Positions 29,357 through 40,173 of a DNA stretch of 64,000 nucleotides are shown here, one piece after another. A model generated the notes under the pieces. The model was not told the DNA's origin and did not search any database. It saw nothing but the letters and a program-made list of their open reading frames with translations. Origin of the DNA: Paraliobacillus sp. PM-2 (GTDB lineage: Bacteria > Bacillota > Bacilli > Bacillales > Amphibacillaceae); the NCBI RefSeq assembly GCF_001368815.1, contig NZ_CTEI01000001.1, positions 1,832,335 to 1,896,334 of the forward strand, in the 5' to 3' direction. The position numbers were made by a program, and so were the translations under genes. Positions within the stretch are counted from its first letter, which is position 1, and every line of letters begins with the position of its first letter.

Positions 29357-30935
29357 ATTTATCCTCCTTCATTAGGTATCCTACTATATTTTGAAATGGT
29401 AATACTTCTAATTCACCCTTTGTAAATGCGCGCAGTCTAATAAGTAAGAAAAAGTAAATGCCAGCTCCTACTAAAACAACTAATAATAGATATACTGCAT
29501 AAACAACTCTAGATTGTATCAACATAATGGGAAAAACAAACTTATTTAGTAACAATAAGACAAGTGTCATGCCACCCAATGAACAAAGGAAACGAAACCA
29601 GGGTAATCGAATAATCTGTTTGTTTAAGATGACTTTTAGTTGGTAGAGATTACACAATAAAACGATACAGGCACTAATCGTCGTTGCTAAAGCAGCTCCG
29701 GTAATTCCAAACCGCGGAACAAATAATACATTTAGTATACATTTACATCCAATCCCAAGTAATACGAATCCTGCAGTTCGGTACATATAACCGAGACCTT
29801 GCAAAATAGAAGCAGTAGTAATACTAAGCGCTGCAAAAATAATCGTAAGGGATAAAAGTTGTAAGCTTTTTGTACCATTATTGGATAAAAACAATAATTG
29901 ATTAACATGTGGAAAAAGTGTAATTAATCCTATTGTGGCGCCTGCTGATAAATAAAGACTAAACTTCCATGCACTTCTTATATACGAAAGAAATAGCTTC
30001 TTTCGTTTATTTAATCTATTTGTTGTGATGGTAGGAATAAATGCAAGTGCTAAAGATGAACCAACCACAATACCTAGTTGGACTAAAGGCTGACCACGAT
30101 CAAAAATACCTTTCCATATTTTTGCATCGGATAAAGTAAAACCGTTATGTATTAATCCAGATACTAAAGTGAAAGCATCAACAAATTGTAATAAAAGCAA
30201 TAACATATGATTGATTGTAATCACTAATCCAAAGCCTAAAACCGAGCGTACAGCTTCATTCCATGTCACACTTGCTTGCTCACTCGCATGAAAAAATACC
30301 TGCTTTTTTTTTAAAAAAACATATAAAACAATACTAGCACCTAATGTGCCAACAGTGGATGCGATAGCACCACCTATTCCAATGTAATATAAAGATTGAT
30401 TCTGATAAACCACATACAAGGAAACGCCAATGATTATACATACTCGTAATAGTTGTTCTGTGATTTGTGAAAACGCCGTTGGTTTCATATTATTTAATCC
30501 CTGAAACAAACCACGATAGCTAGAAACAAAAGGGATAGTCAAAAAAACCAATGCTACCATACGCACCGATGGAATCAGAGCAGGATCCCCCATCATAGCT
30601 GCAATGTACGGAGCAAATCCAACAATAAGCAATACAAAGGTTACAGAAAAAAAAGTGGTGATCGAAAAAATACGATAAAAGTCAGAAGAGAATAAGCCGT
30701 TATCCTTCTTTTCTGCAATTATTTTTGAAATCGCTGTCGGAAAACCATATAGTGCAAGCATCATTGCCATACCTAAGAAAGGATAGATTTGCTGATAGAT
30801 ATAAAAACCAGTATCACCCGTAATGTTTTGTAAAGGGATCCGATATCCTGCACTTAATACTTTACTAATAATACCTGCCAGTGTTAATACGAACGCTCCT
30901 TGAAAAAATTGTTTATTGGACTTTTCTTGTGTCAT
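29340..30935 (-). CDS. MOP-superfamily lipid flippase (YabM/SpoVB-like)
   Basis: 531 residues, about 14 membrane helices, of the polysaccharide/Lipid II flippase family to which SpoVB and MurJ belong. N-terminal FFQGAFVLTLAGIISKVL is conserved in the family. In B. subtilis the gene at this place is yabM; here it follows the inserted ptsG-glcT block. Substrate unknown, probably a lipid-linked sugar. Confidence 0.9.
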   Translation of the reverse strand: MTQEKSNKQFFQGAFVLTLAGIISKVLSAGYRIPLQNITGDTGFYIYQQIYPFLGMAMMLALYGFPTAISKIIAEKKDNGLFSSDFYRIFSITTFFSVTFVLLIVGFAPYIAAMMGDPALIPSVRMVALVFLTIPFVSSYRGLFQGLNNMKPTAFSQITEQLLRVCIIIGVSLYVVYQNQSLYYIGIGGAIASTVGTLGASIVLYVFLKKKQVFFHASEQASVTWNEAVRSVLGFGLVITINHMLLLLLQFVDAFTLVSGLIHNGFTLSDAKIWKGIFDRGQPLVQLGIVVGSSLALAFIPTITTNRLNKRKKLFLSYIRSAWKFSLYLSAGATIGLITLFPHVNQLLFLSNNGTKSLQLLSLTIIFAALSITTASILQGLGYMYRTAGFVLLGIGCKCILNVLFVPRFGITGAALATTISACIVLLCNLYQLKVILNKQIIRLPWFRFLCSLGGMTLVLLLLNKFVFPIMLIQSRVVYAVYLLLVVLVGAGIYFFLLIRLRAFTKGELEVLPFQNIVGYLMKEDKYEREY

Positions 30936-31061
30936 ACCATGCGCCTTTCTACGTTAACATCAATAGATTTCATTATATCATAGGCTATTAAGCTTTAGAC
31001 ACTACTTAACTTTAGCAGGTAAAACAAATACATATAACCTAACAGCAAAGAAATTTGAGGA

Positions 31062-31085
31062 TAAAAAGAGCATGTATTATGCTCT
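31062..31085 (-). terminator. Hairpin after the ferritin-like gene
   Basis: Stem AGAGCAT/ATGCTCT with a five-base loop and T5 on the minus strand. Confidence 0.65.
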
Positions 31086-31178
31086 CATTAGTGTTGGGAT
31101 ATCAGATCAGGAAGATTAGACAGGATGAAGACAACTGCGCATGTTAACCTAAGTATGAAGAACATTTTTTAACATAAA

Positions 31179-31619
31179 CTAATTAGTATGCAATTCAGAT
31201 TTAAAATAATCTACATGCTCTCTTTGCTTATTTAAAATTTCATGTACAAGGTCTAAACTTTTTTCATCCAGTTTATCTCGAACTAACTTTTCTGTCATCT
31301 TGACACCATAAAGATTCTCTCCTTTTATAGCATGTTTCAAAATTTCCTTTTCATCAGCTGAATGATCAGCCATTTCGCTAATAGAAAGCTGTATCTTACC
31401 AATTACTCCTTCACTAGTTTCTGGCGTCCCATGTAGTTGTTGTATACGCTCTGAAAGTAAATCGGCGTGCTGTTTTAAGTCCTTTTGGATTGTAATAAAT
31501 CTAGTACGAAGGGCTGAATTATCATCTAATTTTTTAATAAAGTTTTCAAAAGCATGTATACCCATATATTGACCTTGAAGTAGTTTGTTTAGAGTTTTTA
31601 TAACCTGTTCATTGTTCAT
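31179..31619 (-). CDS. Ferritin-like DUF2383 domain protein
   Basis: 146 residues, all-helical. Possible di-iron ligands: Glu in the first helix (HAFENF), His in the second (LKQHADLL), Glu in the third (GENLYGVK) and Glu/His in the last (QREHVDYF). It resembles the PA2169/DUF2383 family found in spore formers. Flanked by a hairpin and ptsG. Not present in B. subtilis at this place. Function not known. Confidence 0.75.
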   Translation of the reverse strand: MNNEQVIKTLNKLLQGQYMGIHAFENFIKKLDDNSALRTRFITIQKDLKQHADLLSERIQQLHGTPETSEGVIGKIQLSISEMADHSADEKEILKHAIKGENLYGVKMTEKLVRDKLDEKSLDLVHEILNKQREHVDYFKSELHTN

Positions 31620-31716
31620 TTTATATCCGTCCTTTCAGATTAAATTTTCCCCCATGATAAATGGTATTATTCTAAAAGAGATTAAAAAGTTATAAGTAAA
31701 GTTATTATAAATAAAC

Positions 31717-31750
31717 AAAAACCTTTCTGCTTAAAACAGAAAGGTTTTTT
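31717..31750 (-). terminator. Rho-independent terminator after ptsG
   Basis: Perfect stem AAAAACCTTTCTG/CAGAAAGGTTTTT, loop CTTAAAA, ten bases past the ptsG stop. Confidence 0.9.
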
Positions 31751-31760
31751 AACATGATAC

Positions 31761-33797
31761 TTATTTAATTTCTATAAAATCACCTTGATTTTCACTTATT
31801 TTCCCTGTTTTCACTTCAATGGATTGACCTTCTTGAAGATTTGTGAAAATAACTGGTGTAACAGTAGATTGTGCATTATTTGCAATATAATCTAAATCTA
31901 CTTCCATTAATAAATCGCCTTGTTTTATTTCTTGTCCCTCTTCTACCTTTTGAGTAAATCCTTCACCTTTTAATTGAACTGTATCGATACCAATATGAAT
32001 CAGTAATTCTAATCCATTCTCAGCTTGAATACCAATGGCATGTTTTGTAGGGAAGATATTAAGCACCTTACCCGTTACTGGTGCAACTACTTTTCCTGAT
32101 GATGGATTTACAGCAAATCCATCTCCCATCATTTTCTGTGAGAATACTTGATCGGGAACATCAGAAATAGATAATATTTCACCATCCATCGGACTAGTTA
32201 CATCCACTTTACCCGTTACTGACGGAAGATCACATGCTTGTTCTGTTACTTCATCTTTTGTAGCTTCTTTTTTACGTGGGGTTTTCCCATCAATAATGTC
32301 TTGCATTTGGCCGCGAATCGTATCGGATACAGGACCAAAAATTGCTTGAATATTGTTACCAACTTCCATTACCCCGGAAGCACCTAATTTCTTCAAACGT
32401 TTCTTATCTACTTTGTTTTTATCATCTACACTGACACGAAGTCGTGTAATACAAGCATCTAGATGAGTAATGTTTTCTTGACCACCCATAGCAGATAAGA
32501 TCTCATATGGTCGGTCATCTACTTCACCATCACTATCTAAATCTCCTTCTGCTTCATCTTCACGCCCAGGAGTGGCTAAGTTAAATTTAAGAATAGCCCA
32601 ACGGAAACCGAAGTAATAGATTACTGCAAATACCAGACCGACAACGATGACCCACCACCAGTCGGTACGGTTTGGCATAATACCAAACAAGATATAGTCA
32701 ATTAAACCTCCAGAAAAAGTCATACCAATTTTCACATCGAGTAAATACATCGTCATAAATGACAACCCGGCGAAAACTGCATGAATACCAAACAATACTG
32801 GAGCTACAAATAAGAATGAAAATTCAAGTGGTTCTGTAATACCAGTTAAGAATGTAGTTAGTGCTGCGGATGCCATTAAACCACCAACCACTTTTTTACG
32901 TTCTGGTTTTGCCGTATGGTAAATCGCAAGTGCAGCTGCTGGAAGACCAAACATCATAAATGGGAATTTACCAGTCATGAAGTTACCAGCAGTAAATGGT
33001 ACACCATCTTTCAATTGTTCAAAGAAGATCGTTTGGTCACCACGGATAATCTCACCAGCGGCATTTGTATAGTTACCAAATTCAAACCAGAAAGGCGAAT
33101 AAAAAATATGATGAAGCCCAAACGGAATTAATGAACGCTCAATTACACCAAATACAAAAGTAGAAATTGTACGATTTGTTTCTAACATAAAGTGAGATAA
33201 TGTATTTAAGCCTTCTTGTACAAATGGCCACAAGAAATACATAAGAATCCCTAAAAGTAAAGATGAAAATGCAGTAATAATAGGAACAAAACGTTTCCCC
33301 GCAAAGAATCCTAAAAACTGTGGTAATTCAATATTAAAGAATTTTTTATACAGATAGGATGCAAGAACACCAACAATTATACCACCAAACACACCCGTTT
33401 GAAGTGTATTTATTCCTAAAACGGATGCATAAGCCGGGTCATTTGCAGCCATATCGGCAGTGACATTTCCAAAAACACCCATTGTCACATTCATAATTAA
33501 GTACCCTATAATAGCCGCTAAACCAGCAACACCATCTCCACCAGCTAGACCAATTGCAACACCTACAGCAAATAAAAGAGGTAGGTTATCAAAAACAATT
33601 CCTCCAGCTTCAGACATTACTTCTAGTACTTTTAAGACTGCTGGATTCCCAAACCAAGGGAATTTATCAATCCATGAATCTTGAGCAAAGCTTGTACCAA
33701 ATGCAAGTAAAATACCTGCAGCAGGTAATAAGGCAACAGGAAGCATTAATGCTTTCCCTATTTTTTGTAATGTGCCAAAAATATTTGATCTAGACAT
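31761..33797 (-). CDS. ptsG: PTS glucose permease EIICBA
   Basis: Takes up and phosphorylates glucose. 678 residues: EIIC membrane domain (1-405, with [12 protein letters not shown]), EIIB with the phospho-cysteine C449 (HLDACITRL) and EIIA with the phospho-histidine H601 (LLIHIGIDT). The three-domain order and size are those of B. subtilis PtsG. The sugar is inferred as glucose from glcT next door and from the antiterminator target upstream. In B. subtilis ptsG lies elsewhere, beside glcT. Confidence 0.94.
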   Translation of the reverse strand: MSRSNIFGTLQKIGKALMLPVALLPAAGILLAFGTSFAQDSWIDKFPWFGNPAVLKVLEVMSEAGGIVFDNLPLLFAVGVAIGLAGGDGVAGLAAIIGYLIMNVTMGVFGNVTADMAANDPAYASVLGINTLQTGVFGGIIVGVLASYLYKKFFNIELPQFLGFFAGKRFVPIITAFSSLLLGILMYFLWPFVQEGLNTLSHFMLETNRTISTFVFGVIERSLIPFGLHHIFYSPFWFEFGNYTNAAGEIIRGDQTIFFEQLKDGVPFTAGNFMTGKFPFMMFGLPAAALAIYHTAKPERKKVVGGLMASAALTTFLTGITEPLEFSFLFVAPVLFGIHAVFAGLSFMTMYLLDVKIGMTFSGGLIDYILFGIMPNRTDWWWVIVVGLVFAVIYYFGFRWAILKFNLATPGREDEAEGDLDSDGEVDDRPYEILSAMGGQENITHLDACITRLRVSVDDKNKVDKKRLKKLGASGVMEVGNNIQAIFGPVSDTIRGQMQDIIDGKTPRKKEATKDEVTEQACDLPSVTGKVDVTSPMDGEILSISDVPDQVFSQKMMGDGFAVNPSSGKVVAPVTGKVLNIFPTKHAIGIQAENGLELLIHIGIDTVQLKGEGFTQKVEEGQEIKQGDLLMEVDLDYIANNAQSTVTPVIFTNLQEGQSIEVKTGKISENQGDFIEIK

Positions 33798-33903
33798 TAC
33801 GTTCTCCTCCTTTTTATTCGTTATACAGAAATTAGTTTGTGTTAAAATTGAAAAATAATGAATGACAATAGCGTTTTCATAATTTAAATAAACTTATAAA
33901 TAA

Positions 33904-33990
33904 AAATAAAAAAGGCATGAGTAGAAAGATCCCCAATACCAGAAAAGGATATAAATATCCTCTGGTATTGAAAACACTTTTACTCATGCC
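33904..33990 (-). promoter_or_regulatory. ptsG leader: GlcT antiterminator target overlapping a terminator
   Basis: On the minus strand, GGCATGAGTA pairs with TACTCATGCC (33913-33922 with 33981-33990) and is followed by T6: a terminator. Inside it lies a second, exclusive hairpin CAATACCAG/CTGGTATTG (33934-33970), the RNA antiterminator type bound by GlcT. Together with the adjacent glcT this is a glucose-controlled on/off switch for ptsG. Confidence 0.85.
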
Positions 33991-34012
33991 TGATCGAATC
34001 AGTAACACGCAA

Positions 34013-34852
34013 CTAAATTTTATTAGTCAGACGTTGGAGATGAATGGTTAAATATAGTACCTCCGTTTCATCTACAGGTCTATTTAATTGTTTCTGCATA
34101 ACTTTAATCAACTTCCAAGCAAGATTATAGCACAGTGGGTAAGTCATTTTCAACATTTCTGCCAAAGTTTTTTGTTCACCTAACTGTTCTCCCTGATACA
34201 CGCGTTCTATTGCGCGATGGAGATGTTGAATTAATCGGTTATAATTGATATCACCTTTGGACAATCGAATATCTAAATTCTCCTCTATCACCTTAACCAT
34301 TCTGGTAATAAGCTTATGATGTTTGTTTAAGTCTCTTAGGGATTTGTCAGTTACAGCGCTATGAATGTGCAATGCGACAAATCCGATCTCACCTTCCGGA
34401 AATTGAATATTTAATTCATTTTTTACTTTTTGCACCACTTCAGAAGCTACTTGAAATTCTTTTGGATACAAGGACTCAATTTCTAACAAAAATGGATTAT
34501 TAAAAGGAATCTTTTTGTGAACACGATTAATTGCAAACGCTAAGTGATCTGTTAATGCAACATGAATATGCTCGTTCAATGACCTTCCCATTCTCTCTTC
34601 AATATAGAACATCACATCATTCATAAAGCTAAAAATATCTTTATCCACGTGCCTCAACAAGTGCATATACTGTTCTTTTTCCTGTTCATCCTTTAATAAG
34701 AATGTCTTATCTGCTTGATCAAAAGGAACTTTGTCCCCTTTTTGTTTATTAAATCCCAAGCCTTTCCCAATTAAAACCACTTCTTTATAAAGTGGATGTG
34801 TTGCAATAATAACATTATTGTTTAACGCTTTCTCCACAATTAATTCTTGCAT
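34013..34852 (-). CDS. glcT: Transcription antiterminator GlcT
   Basis: BglG/SacY-family RNA-binding antiterminator: CAT RNA-binding domain at 1-58, then two PRD domains (about 65-170 and 175-279) phosphorylated by the PTS. It binds the RAT of the ptsG leader when glucose is present. 279 residues, ATG at 34852 with the terminator of spoVT upstream. It is divided from ptsG by the leader region. Confidence 0.92.
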   Translation of the reverse strand: MQELIVEKALNNNVIIATHPLYKEVVLIGKGLGFNKQKGDKVPFDQADKTFLLKDEQEKEQYMHLLRHVDKDIFSFMNDVMFYIEERMGRSLNEHIHVALTDHLAFAINRVHKKIPFNNPFLLEIESLYPKEFQVASEVVQKVKNELNIQFPEGEIGFVALHIHSAVTDKSLRDLNKHHKLITRMVKVIEENLDIRLSKGDINYNRLIQHLHRAIERVYQGEQLGEQKTLAEMLKMTYPLCYNLAWKLIKVMQKQLNRPVDETEVLYLTIHLQRLTNKI

Positions 34853-34936
34853 AACGGCAATCCTCCAAAGCTATGCCATTCAATCATATTCCATGGTATA
34901 TGCAAACGCTATAATGTGCAAGTATTTTATGTTACT

Positions 34937-34971
34937 TAAAAAGTGATAGGCCTTTTTATTAGCCTATCACT
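34937..34971 (-). terminator. Rho-independent terminator after spoVT
   Basis: Stem AGTGATAGGC/GCCTATCACT with a ten-base loop and T5 on the minus strand. Confidence 0.9.
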
Positions 34972-34985
34972 CATCTAAAAAGCAA

Positions 34986-35519
34986 CTATTCCATCTGTCT
35001 AGCTAAAAACCCAGCAGCTGTTTCTGCCGCCTTTTGTTCTACTGTTGAGACACTACCTTCTTTAGAGAAAATAATTACACAGCCAATGGGATCTCCATTT
35101 GCAATAATTGGGTGCATGACATAAGACACATTCAATACACCTTGATCAGCAATTAGTTCCAATGCTACTTTTTCCGGCTTCATTACACTATTTCGCTCTT
35201 CCATTACTTTTTCAATTGGTTGTGCAATGCTCTTACCTAAGTAATCTTTTTTTGGTTCTCCTGCAACAGCAATATATGCATCACGATCACATATTAAAAT
35301 TCCATTTCCAACTGAGTCAAATAGTGCTTCTGCATATTCTTTTGCAAAGGTACTTAATTCACGTATTGGAGAATATTTCTTTAAGATCACTTCCCCTTCT
35401 CGATCAACAAAAATCTCCAAAGGATCACCTTCACGAATACGTAATGTCCTTCTAATTTCTTTAGGTATAACTACTCTTCCCAAATCATCAATACGACGTA
35501 CAATTCCTGTAGCTTTCAT
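34986..35519 (-). CDS. spoVT: Stage V sporulation transition-state-type regulator SpoVT
   Basis: 177 residues: AbrB-type N-terminal DNA-binding domain (IVRRIDDLGRVVIPKEIRRT) and a C-terminal GAF-like domain. It modulates sigma-G genes in the forespore. Lies just upstream of mfd as in B. subtilis, though ptsG-glcT are inserted on its other side. A sigma-G type promoter precedes it. Confidence 0.96.
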   Translation of the reverse strand: MKATGIVRRIDDLGRVVIPKEIRRTLRIREGDPLEIFVDREGEVILKKYSPIRELSTFAKEYAEALFDSVGNGILICDRDAYIAVAGEPKKDYLGKSIAQPIEKVMEERNSVMKPEKVALELIADQGVLNVSYVMHPIIANGDPIGCVIIFSKEGSVSTVEQKAAETAAGFLARQME

Positions 35520-35608
35520 TTCAAGCAGCCTCTCTTTCTTTGATGATCATCTATCTGGTATCATTTCCACTTTTAAAAAGTAAAAACATAAATAACCAGT
35601 TGTGGTTT

Positions 35609-35638
35609 TAGTATGGTTGTATAAAAATGAACTATACA
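35609..35638 (-). promoter_or_regulatory. Candidate sigma-G promoter of spoVT
   Basis: On the minus strand, TGTATA and CATACTA are 17 bp apart, a close fit to the sigma-G consensus (TGAATA and CATACTA). B. subtilis spoVT is known to be sigma-G dependent. Confidence 0.7.
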
Positions 35639-35640
35639 TT

Positions 35641-38600
35641 TTATTTTGTATCGTCACGCTTTAAATTTTCCATGTCCTTCATAAAGCAAATGATTTCCTG
35701 ATAACGATTTGGATATGTTTTCCTATCCCAACGAAAGCTAATTTTTAAATTCTGATTATCTGTACCAAGTTGCATCATACGCCCATATTGATTTGCATAA
35801 TAAAATAATTTTTCACCATCAATAACTTGGCTGGCACTTGATTCGATAAGTAATTCCGTTGCTTGTTTTTTTTCTCTTATTGATTCAACTCGTTGTTTCT
35901 TTGCTTCAATTCGTATTTCTGTTACATCAAATAAGTTAGCAACTTCACTTGGATAATCACCGAATCGGTCAATTAATTCCTCACGAAGTTCTTCTACTTC
36001 ACTTTCGGATGCAACTGTCTGGAATCGTTTATACATATCGATTTTTTGCTTTCCATCTGGAATGTAGGTATCTGGTAAATACGCATCAATTGAAATACTA
36101 ATTTCAGGATTAAATGGTTTAATTTCTTCCTCCATCTTTCCTTCTTTTCGTTTATCAACAGCATCTTTTAGCATTTGAGAATACATATCAAATCCTACTG
36201 AATCAATAAAGCCATGTTGTTGTGCACCTAAAATATTCCCCGCACCACGAATGGATAAATCACGCATAGCTATTTTAAATCCAGATCCAAGTTCAGTAAA
36301 TTCTTTTATTGCCTGCAAGCGTTTTTCGGCTACTTCTGTCAACACTTTATCTTTTTGATAAGTGAAATAAGCATAAGCAATACGATTACTTCTTCCAACA
36401 CGCCCACGAAGTTGATAAAGTTGGCTTAGCCCCATACGATCTGCATCATATACAATAAGTGTATTGACATTTGGTATGTCAACACCCGTTTCAATAATAG
36501 TTGTACTTACTAATACATCATATTCTCCTTCTAAAAAGCCAAACATCACATTTTCAAGCTCTGTTTCATTCATCTGGCCATGTGCAACACCTACACGGAC
36601 ATCATCAACAAGCATACTAATTTCCTGTGCTTTACGTTCTATATTTTCTACACGGTTATAAAGGAAAAAGACTTGTCCACCCCTTGCCATTTCCCGCTCA
36701 ATAGCTTCACGTAAAAACATCGGATTATACTCTAGTACATATGTTTGAATTGGAAATCTATTTGCAGGTGGCGTTTCAATAACGGATAAATCTCTTACAC
36801 CTAGCATTGACATATGTAATGTTCTTGGAATTGGTGTGGCTGTTAATGTTAATACATCAACATTTGTTTTTAATTGTTTGATTTTTTCTTTATGCTTTAC
36901 ACCAAAACGTTGCTCTTCATCAACAATCAATAAACCTAGTTCCTGATAAACAACATCCTTTGATAACAATCGGTGCGTACCTATTACTAAATCAACTAAT
37001 CCCTTTTTTAAACCTTCTAATGTCTCTTTCTGCTGTTTTCTTGTCCTGAAACGACTTAACAACCCTATATTTACTGGATAGTCTTGAAAACGTTCCATTA
37101 CCGTCTCATAATGTTGTTGTGCTAAAATTGTAGTGGGAACTAAGATTGCTACTTGCTTTCCTTCTGCTATTGCTTTGAAAGCAGCTCGAATAGCCACTTC
37201 CGTCTTACCATATCCAACATCTCCACAAAGCAAGCGATCCATTGGTCGAACCCGTTGCATATCTTCCTTAATTTCCTCTATACAGCGTAGTTGATCCTCT
37301 GTTTCTTCATAAGGAAAAGCATCTTCAAATTCACGTTGCATAATGGTATCTTCTGAGAATGCATAACCTTTAGATGCCTCTCGCTCCGCATAAAGCTTAA
37401 TTAAATCATCTGCTATGTCCTCGACAGTGGATTGAACTTTTCTTTTTACTTTTTTCCATTCACTTCCACCCAGTTTATACAACTTTGGTTCTTTTCCTTC
37501 TGACCCTACATATTTCTGAACTAAATCAATTTGATCAATAGGAACAAATAACTTGTCGTCCCCAGAATACTTTAACAACATAAAATCTTTGTGTGCACCA
37601 TTTACAGCTAGATTTTCTATACCTATGAAACGTCCAATTCCATGGTGCACATGAACAACGTAGTCACCGACCTTTAACTCCTGGTAAGACTTAATACGCT
37701 CGGCATTAGAAATTTTTTGTTTTCTTTTAGACGTCTTTTTGGCTGTTTTCTTAAATAATTCTTTTTCCGTAATAATGGCTAGCTTATGAAGTGGAAGTTC
37801 AAAACCACCAGTAAGTTCACTAATCATAATTGTTATGTTTTGCACAGGGAGTGCTGTATCATTATCCATAATTTGTGATTCCATTTTATAATCTTGTAAA
37901 ATAGATTGAACCTTTTCTGCACGTTCAGCATTAGGGGTCATTACAATAATAGAATAGTCACTTTTTTTCCAACGACCTATTTCATTCTGTAAAACATGCA
38001 TTTGTCCATGAAACTGTTGCATTGCGCGGCAAGATAAATTCACAATATTTTGTGGTGTAGTATTTGGAATATGACGTAAAAATACAGATAAATAAATCTT
38101 TGGATACTTCATCCTATCCCATACGTCATGCCAATCAAAGGCGCTGGAAGCTTCACGGACCATTTTATGATCTTCTAATAACGTCTGGTGCCACTCTGCA
38201 TCTGATTGGTCAAGATGTAGCGCTGCCTCTTGAATACGACTCATCTCATCCAAGATGATACATCCATTATTAGGTAAATAATCTAGTAAACTAGACTTTC
38301 GCTCATAGAAAAATCCAATATATTTTACTAACTCCTGAAATCGTTCTTGTTCTTTCATTCGTTCAATATCATGAGTAATAACCTGTGATAGCTTCTCCTT
38401 AGCACTTGGATCATGTAATTTTTTTAAATCATCAGCTAAAGCATTTTCTAATCGTTGTGCTCCTGCTAATAGGTCTTGATCTGTTAATAGTATTTCAGTA
38501 ACTGGCTGAATCGTGATGTATTCTTGTTTTTCTAATGAGCGCTGTGATTCGGCATCAAAAAAACGAATAGAGTCTACTTCTTCATCGAACAATTCCACTC

Positions 38601-39180
38601 GGACAGGATTAGATTCTGTAATTGGATACATATCTAAAATCCCACCACGCATACTATATTCACCCGGGCTAGATACCATATCCACTCGATTATATCCCAT
38701 ATGATTTAAAGTATTTATATAAGTAGTAATAGAAATATCTCTTCCTATTTCAAATCTAAGCTGATATTTGCTCCAATAATTTTTTGGAGGAAGCATTCTT
38801 TTTAAAGCAGCAACAGGTGCTACTAGAATACCTTTTTCACTTTGTGACCATTCAGTAAGAGCTTGAATCCGTTGGCTTCGTAATTCTGGACTAGCCACCG
38901 CCATCTCTGTTGTAATTAATTCATTAACTGGGTATAAATAAATATAATTATTGCTATTTGACATTTTAACTAAATCATCATAAAGCTGTTGTGCCTGTGT
39001 TAAATGATGCGTTATAAGCAAAATGGGACGATCAATGGATTCTTTTAAAATAGATACTAATAAACTGCGCGCAGATCCTGTTAATCCACTGACAAGCTGT
39101 TCATTTAAACCAGATGATAAACCATTGATTATCGAGTAAATATCATCATGATGGTACAAGTAATCCTTTATTCCTTTCAT
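35641..39180 (-). CDS. mfd: Transcription-repair coupling factor Mfd
   Basis: 1179 residues. Removes stalled RNA polymerase at DNA damage and recruits UvrA. N-terminal UvrB-homology region (1-450), the RNA polymerase-interacting domain (DYVVHVHHGIGRF, about 500), and a RecG-like translocase with Walker A GDVGYGKTEVA, DEEQRFG, and QLRGRVGRS. Full length. The gene is between spoVT and fin as in B. subtilis. Confidence 0.98.
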   Translation of the reverse strand: MKGIKDYLYHHDDIYSIINGLSSGLNEQLVSGLTGSARSLLVSILKESIDRPILLITHHLTQAQQLYDDLVKMSNSNNYIYLYPVNELITTEMAVASPELRSQRIQALTEWSQSEKGILVAPVAALKRMLPPKNYWSKYQLRFEIGRDISITTYINTLNHMGYNRVDMVSSPGEYSMRGGILDMYPITESNPVRVELFDEEVDSIRFFDAESQRSLEKQEYITIQPVTEILLTDQDLLAGAQRLENALADDLKKLHDPSAKEKLSQVITHDIERMKEQERFQELVKYIGFFYERKSSLLDYLPNNGCIILDEMSRIQEAALHLDQSDAEWHQTLLEDHKMVREASSAFDWHDVWDRMKYPKIYLSVFLRHIPNTTPQNIVNLSCRAMQQFHGQMHVLQNEIGRWKKSDYSIIVMTPNAERAEKVQSILQDYKMESQIMDNDTALPVQNITIMISELTGGFELPLHKLAIITEKELFKKTAKKTSKRKQKISNAERIKSYQELKVGDYVVHVHHGIGRFIGIENLAVNGAHKDFMLLKYSGDDKLFVPIDQIDLVQKYVGSEGKEPKLYKLGGSEWKKVKRKVQSTVEDIADDLIKLYAEREASKGYAFSEDTIMQREFEDAFPYEETEDQLRCIEEIKEDMQRVRPMDRLLCGDVGYGKTEVAIRAAFKAIAEGKQVAILVPTTILAQQHYETVMERFQDYPVNIGLLSRFRTRKQQKETLEGLKKGLVDLVIGTHRLLSKDVVYQELGLLIVDEEQRFGVKHKEKIKQLKTNVDVLTLTATPIPRTLHMSMLGVRDLSVIETPPANRFPIQTYVLEYNPMFLREAIEREMARGGQVFFLYNRVENIERKAQEISMLVDDVRVGVAHGQMNETELENVMFGFLEGEYDVLVSTTIIETGVDIPNVNTLIVYDADRMGLSQLYQLRGRVGRSNRIAYAYFTYQKDKVLTEVAEKRLQAIKEFTELGSGFKIAMRDLSIRGAGNILGAQQHGFIDSVGFDMYSQMLKDAVDKRKEGKMEEEIKPFNPEISISIDAYLPDTYIPDGKQKIDMYKRFQTVASESEVEELREELIDRFGDYPSEVANLFDVTEIRIEAKKQRVESIREKKQATELLIESSASQVIDGEKLFYYANQYGRMMQLGTDNQNLKISFRWDRKTYPNRYQEIICFMKDMENLKRDDTK

Positions 39181-39227
39181 TTTCTTCCCCCCTATATTTC
39201 ACACATTTTTCTGATCATTCTTTACGT

Positions 39228-39257
39228 GCAAAAATGCTTTGGTTTACTAACCAAAGC
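39228..39257 (-). terminator. Rho-independent terminator after fin
   Basis: Perfect 9-bp stem GCTTTGGTT/AACCAAAGC, loop AGTA, T5 on the minus strand. Confidence 0.85.
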
Positions 39258-39308
39258 TATAAAACATTGCGATCTATTTTATCTATTATGTTTTTATCCT
39301 ATATTCTC

Positions 39309-39539
39309 TTATTGAAGAAAAGAATCTAATGCATGATAGTGCGGATTATGTTCTAATGTTTCTTGACAGTCCTCACATATGACATACATCTCTATCTCAC
39401 CATTTGCTCCATACTGTATCATTTCTTTTCGATCTTCATTAGATAGCGTCTGCCATCCCAACGACCTTGTATCAACTATATCTTGCTTAATCGTACCCAA
39501 TAACTGCTTACAATGGCGACACTTGTATAAAATTGCCAT
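39309..39539 (-). CDS. fin: Anti-sigma-F factor Fin (YabK)
   Basis: 76-residue zinc-binding protein that ends sigma-F activity so that sigma-G can take over in the forespore. Two CxxC pairs: CRHC at the N-terminus and CEDC near residue 57. The ATG at 39539 (MAILYKCRHC) is chosen because GGAGGT lies seven bases upstream; the ATG six bases earlier is adjacent to it. Between pth and mfd as in B. subtilis. Confidence 0.93.
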   Translation of the reverse strand: MAILYKCRHCKQLLGTIKQDIVDTRSLGWQTLSNEDRKEMIQYGANGEIEMYVICEDCQETLEHNPHYHALDSFLQ

Positions 39540-39612
39540 AAACATACCTCCAATGGAAAAGATGCTTTGCTATTTATCATTTCCATTGATTCTTGTTTTA
39601 TACACTATATGA

Positions 39613-40173
39613 TTATTGGTTAAAATCATTCATTACTTCTTGAAAAGGTTTGTGCATCCACGCATTACAAGCCTGAACTGCATGTTTAATACCTTCCTGC
39701 ACTTCTAAATGTTGAGATTTATCAAAATCGCCTAAAACATGATCAATAACACTTGCATGACCCGAAGGACGATCAATACCTATACGAAGTCGATTGAAAT
39801 TTTTAGTTCCAAGATGGTCAATAATTGACCGTATACCATTATGACCACCATGTCCTCCTTTTTGTCTGAGCCTGATCTTCCCTGTTGGTAAATCAAGGTC
39901 ATCATAAACAACGAGAATATCGCTCACTTCGAGTTTATAAAAATCCATCAATGGACGAATGGAATCACCAGATAAGTTCATATATGTTTGTGGTTTTAGT
40001 AAAATGATTTTTGTCTGTTCCATCTTTTCCATTGTATATAGACCATTAAATTTTGATTTATTAATTTTCCAGTTATTATACGTTGCAAGTTCATCTAATA
40101 CCATAAAGCCAATATTATGGCGTGTGTCTTCATATTTTTTACCAGGATTCCCTAACCCAACAATACACTTCAT
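39613..40173 (-). CDS. pth: Peptidyl-tRNA hydrolase
   Basis: Releases tRNA from peptidyl-tRNA dropped off the ribosome. 186 residues with N-terminal KCIVGLGNPGKKYEDTRHN, which contains the catalytic His (H19), and the central GHGGHNGIRS. Also known as spoVC. Lies between ctc and fin as in B. subtilis. Confidence 0.97.
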   Translation of the reverse strand: MKCIVGLGNPGKKYEDTRHNIGFMVLDELATYNNWKINKSKFNGLYTMEKMEQTKIILLKPQTYMNLSGDSIRPLMDFYKLEVSDILVVYDDLDLPTGKIRLRQKGGHGGHNGIRSIIDHLGTKNFNRLRIGIDRPSGHASVIDHVLGDFDKSQHLEVQEGIKHAVQACNAWMHKPFQEVMNDFNQ

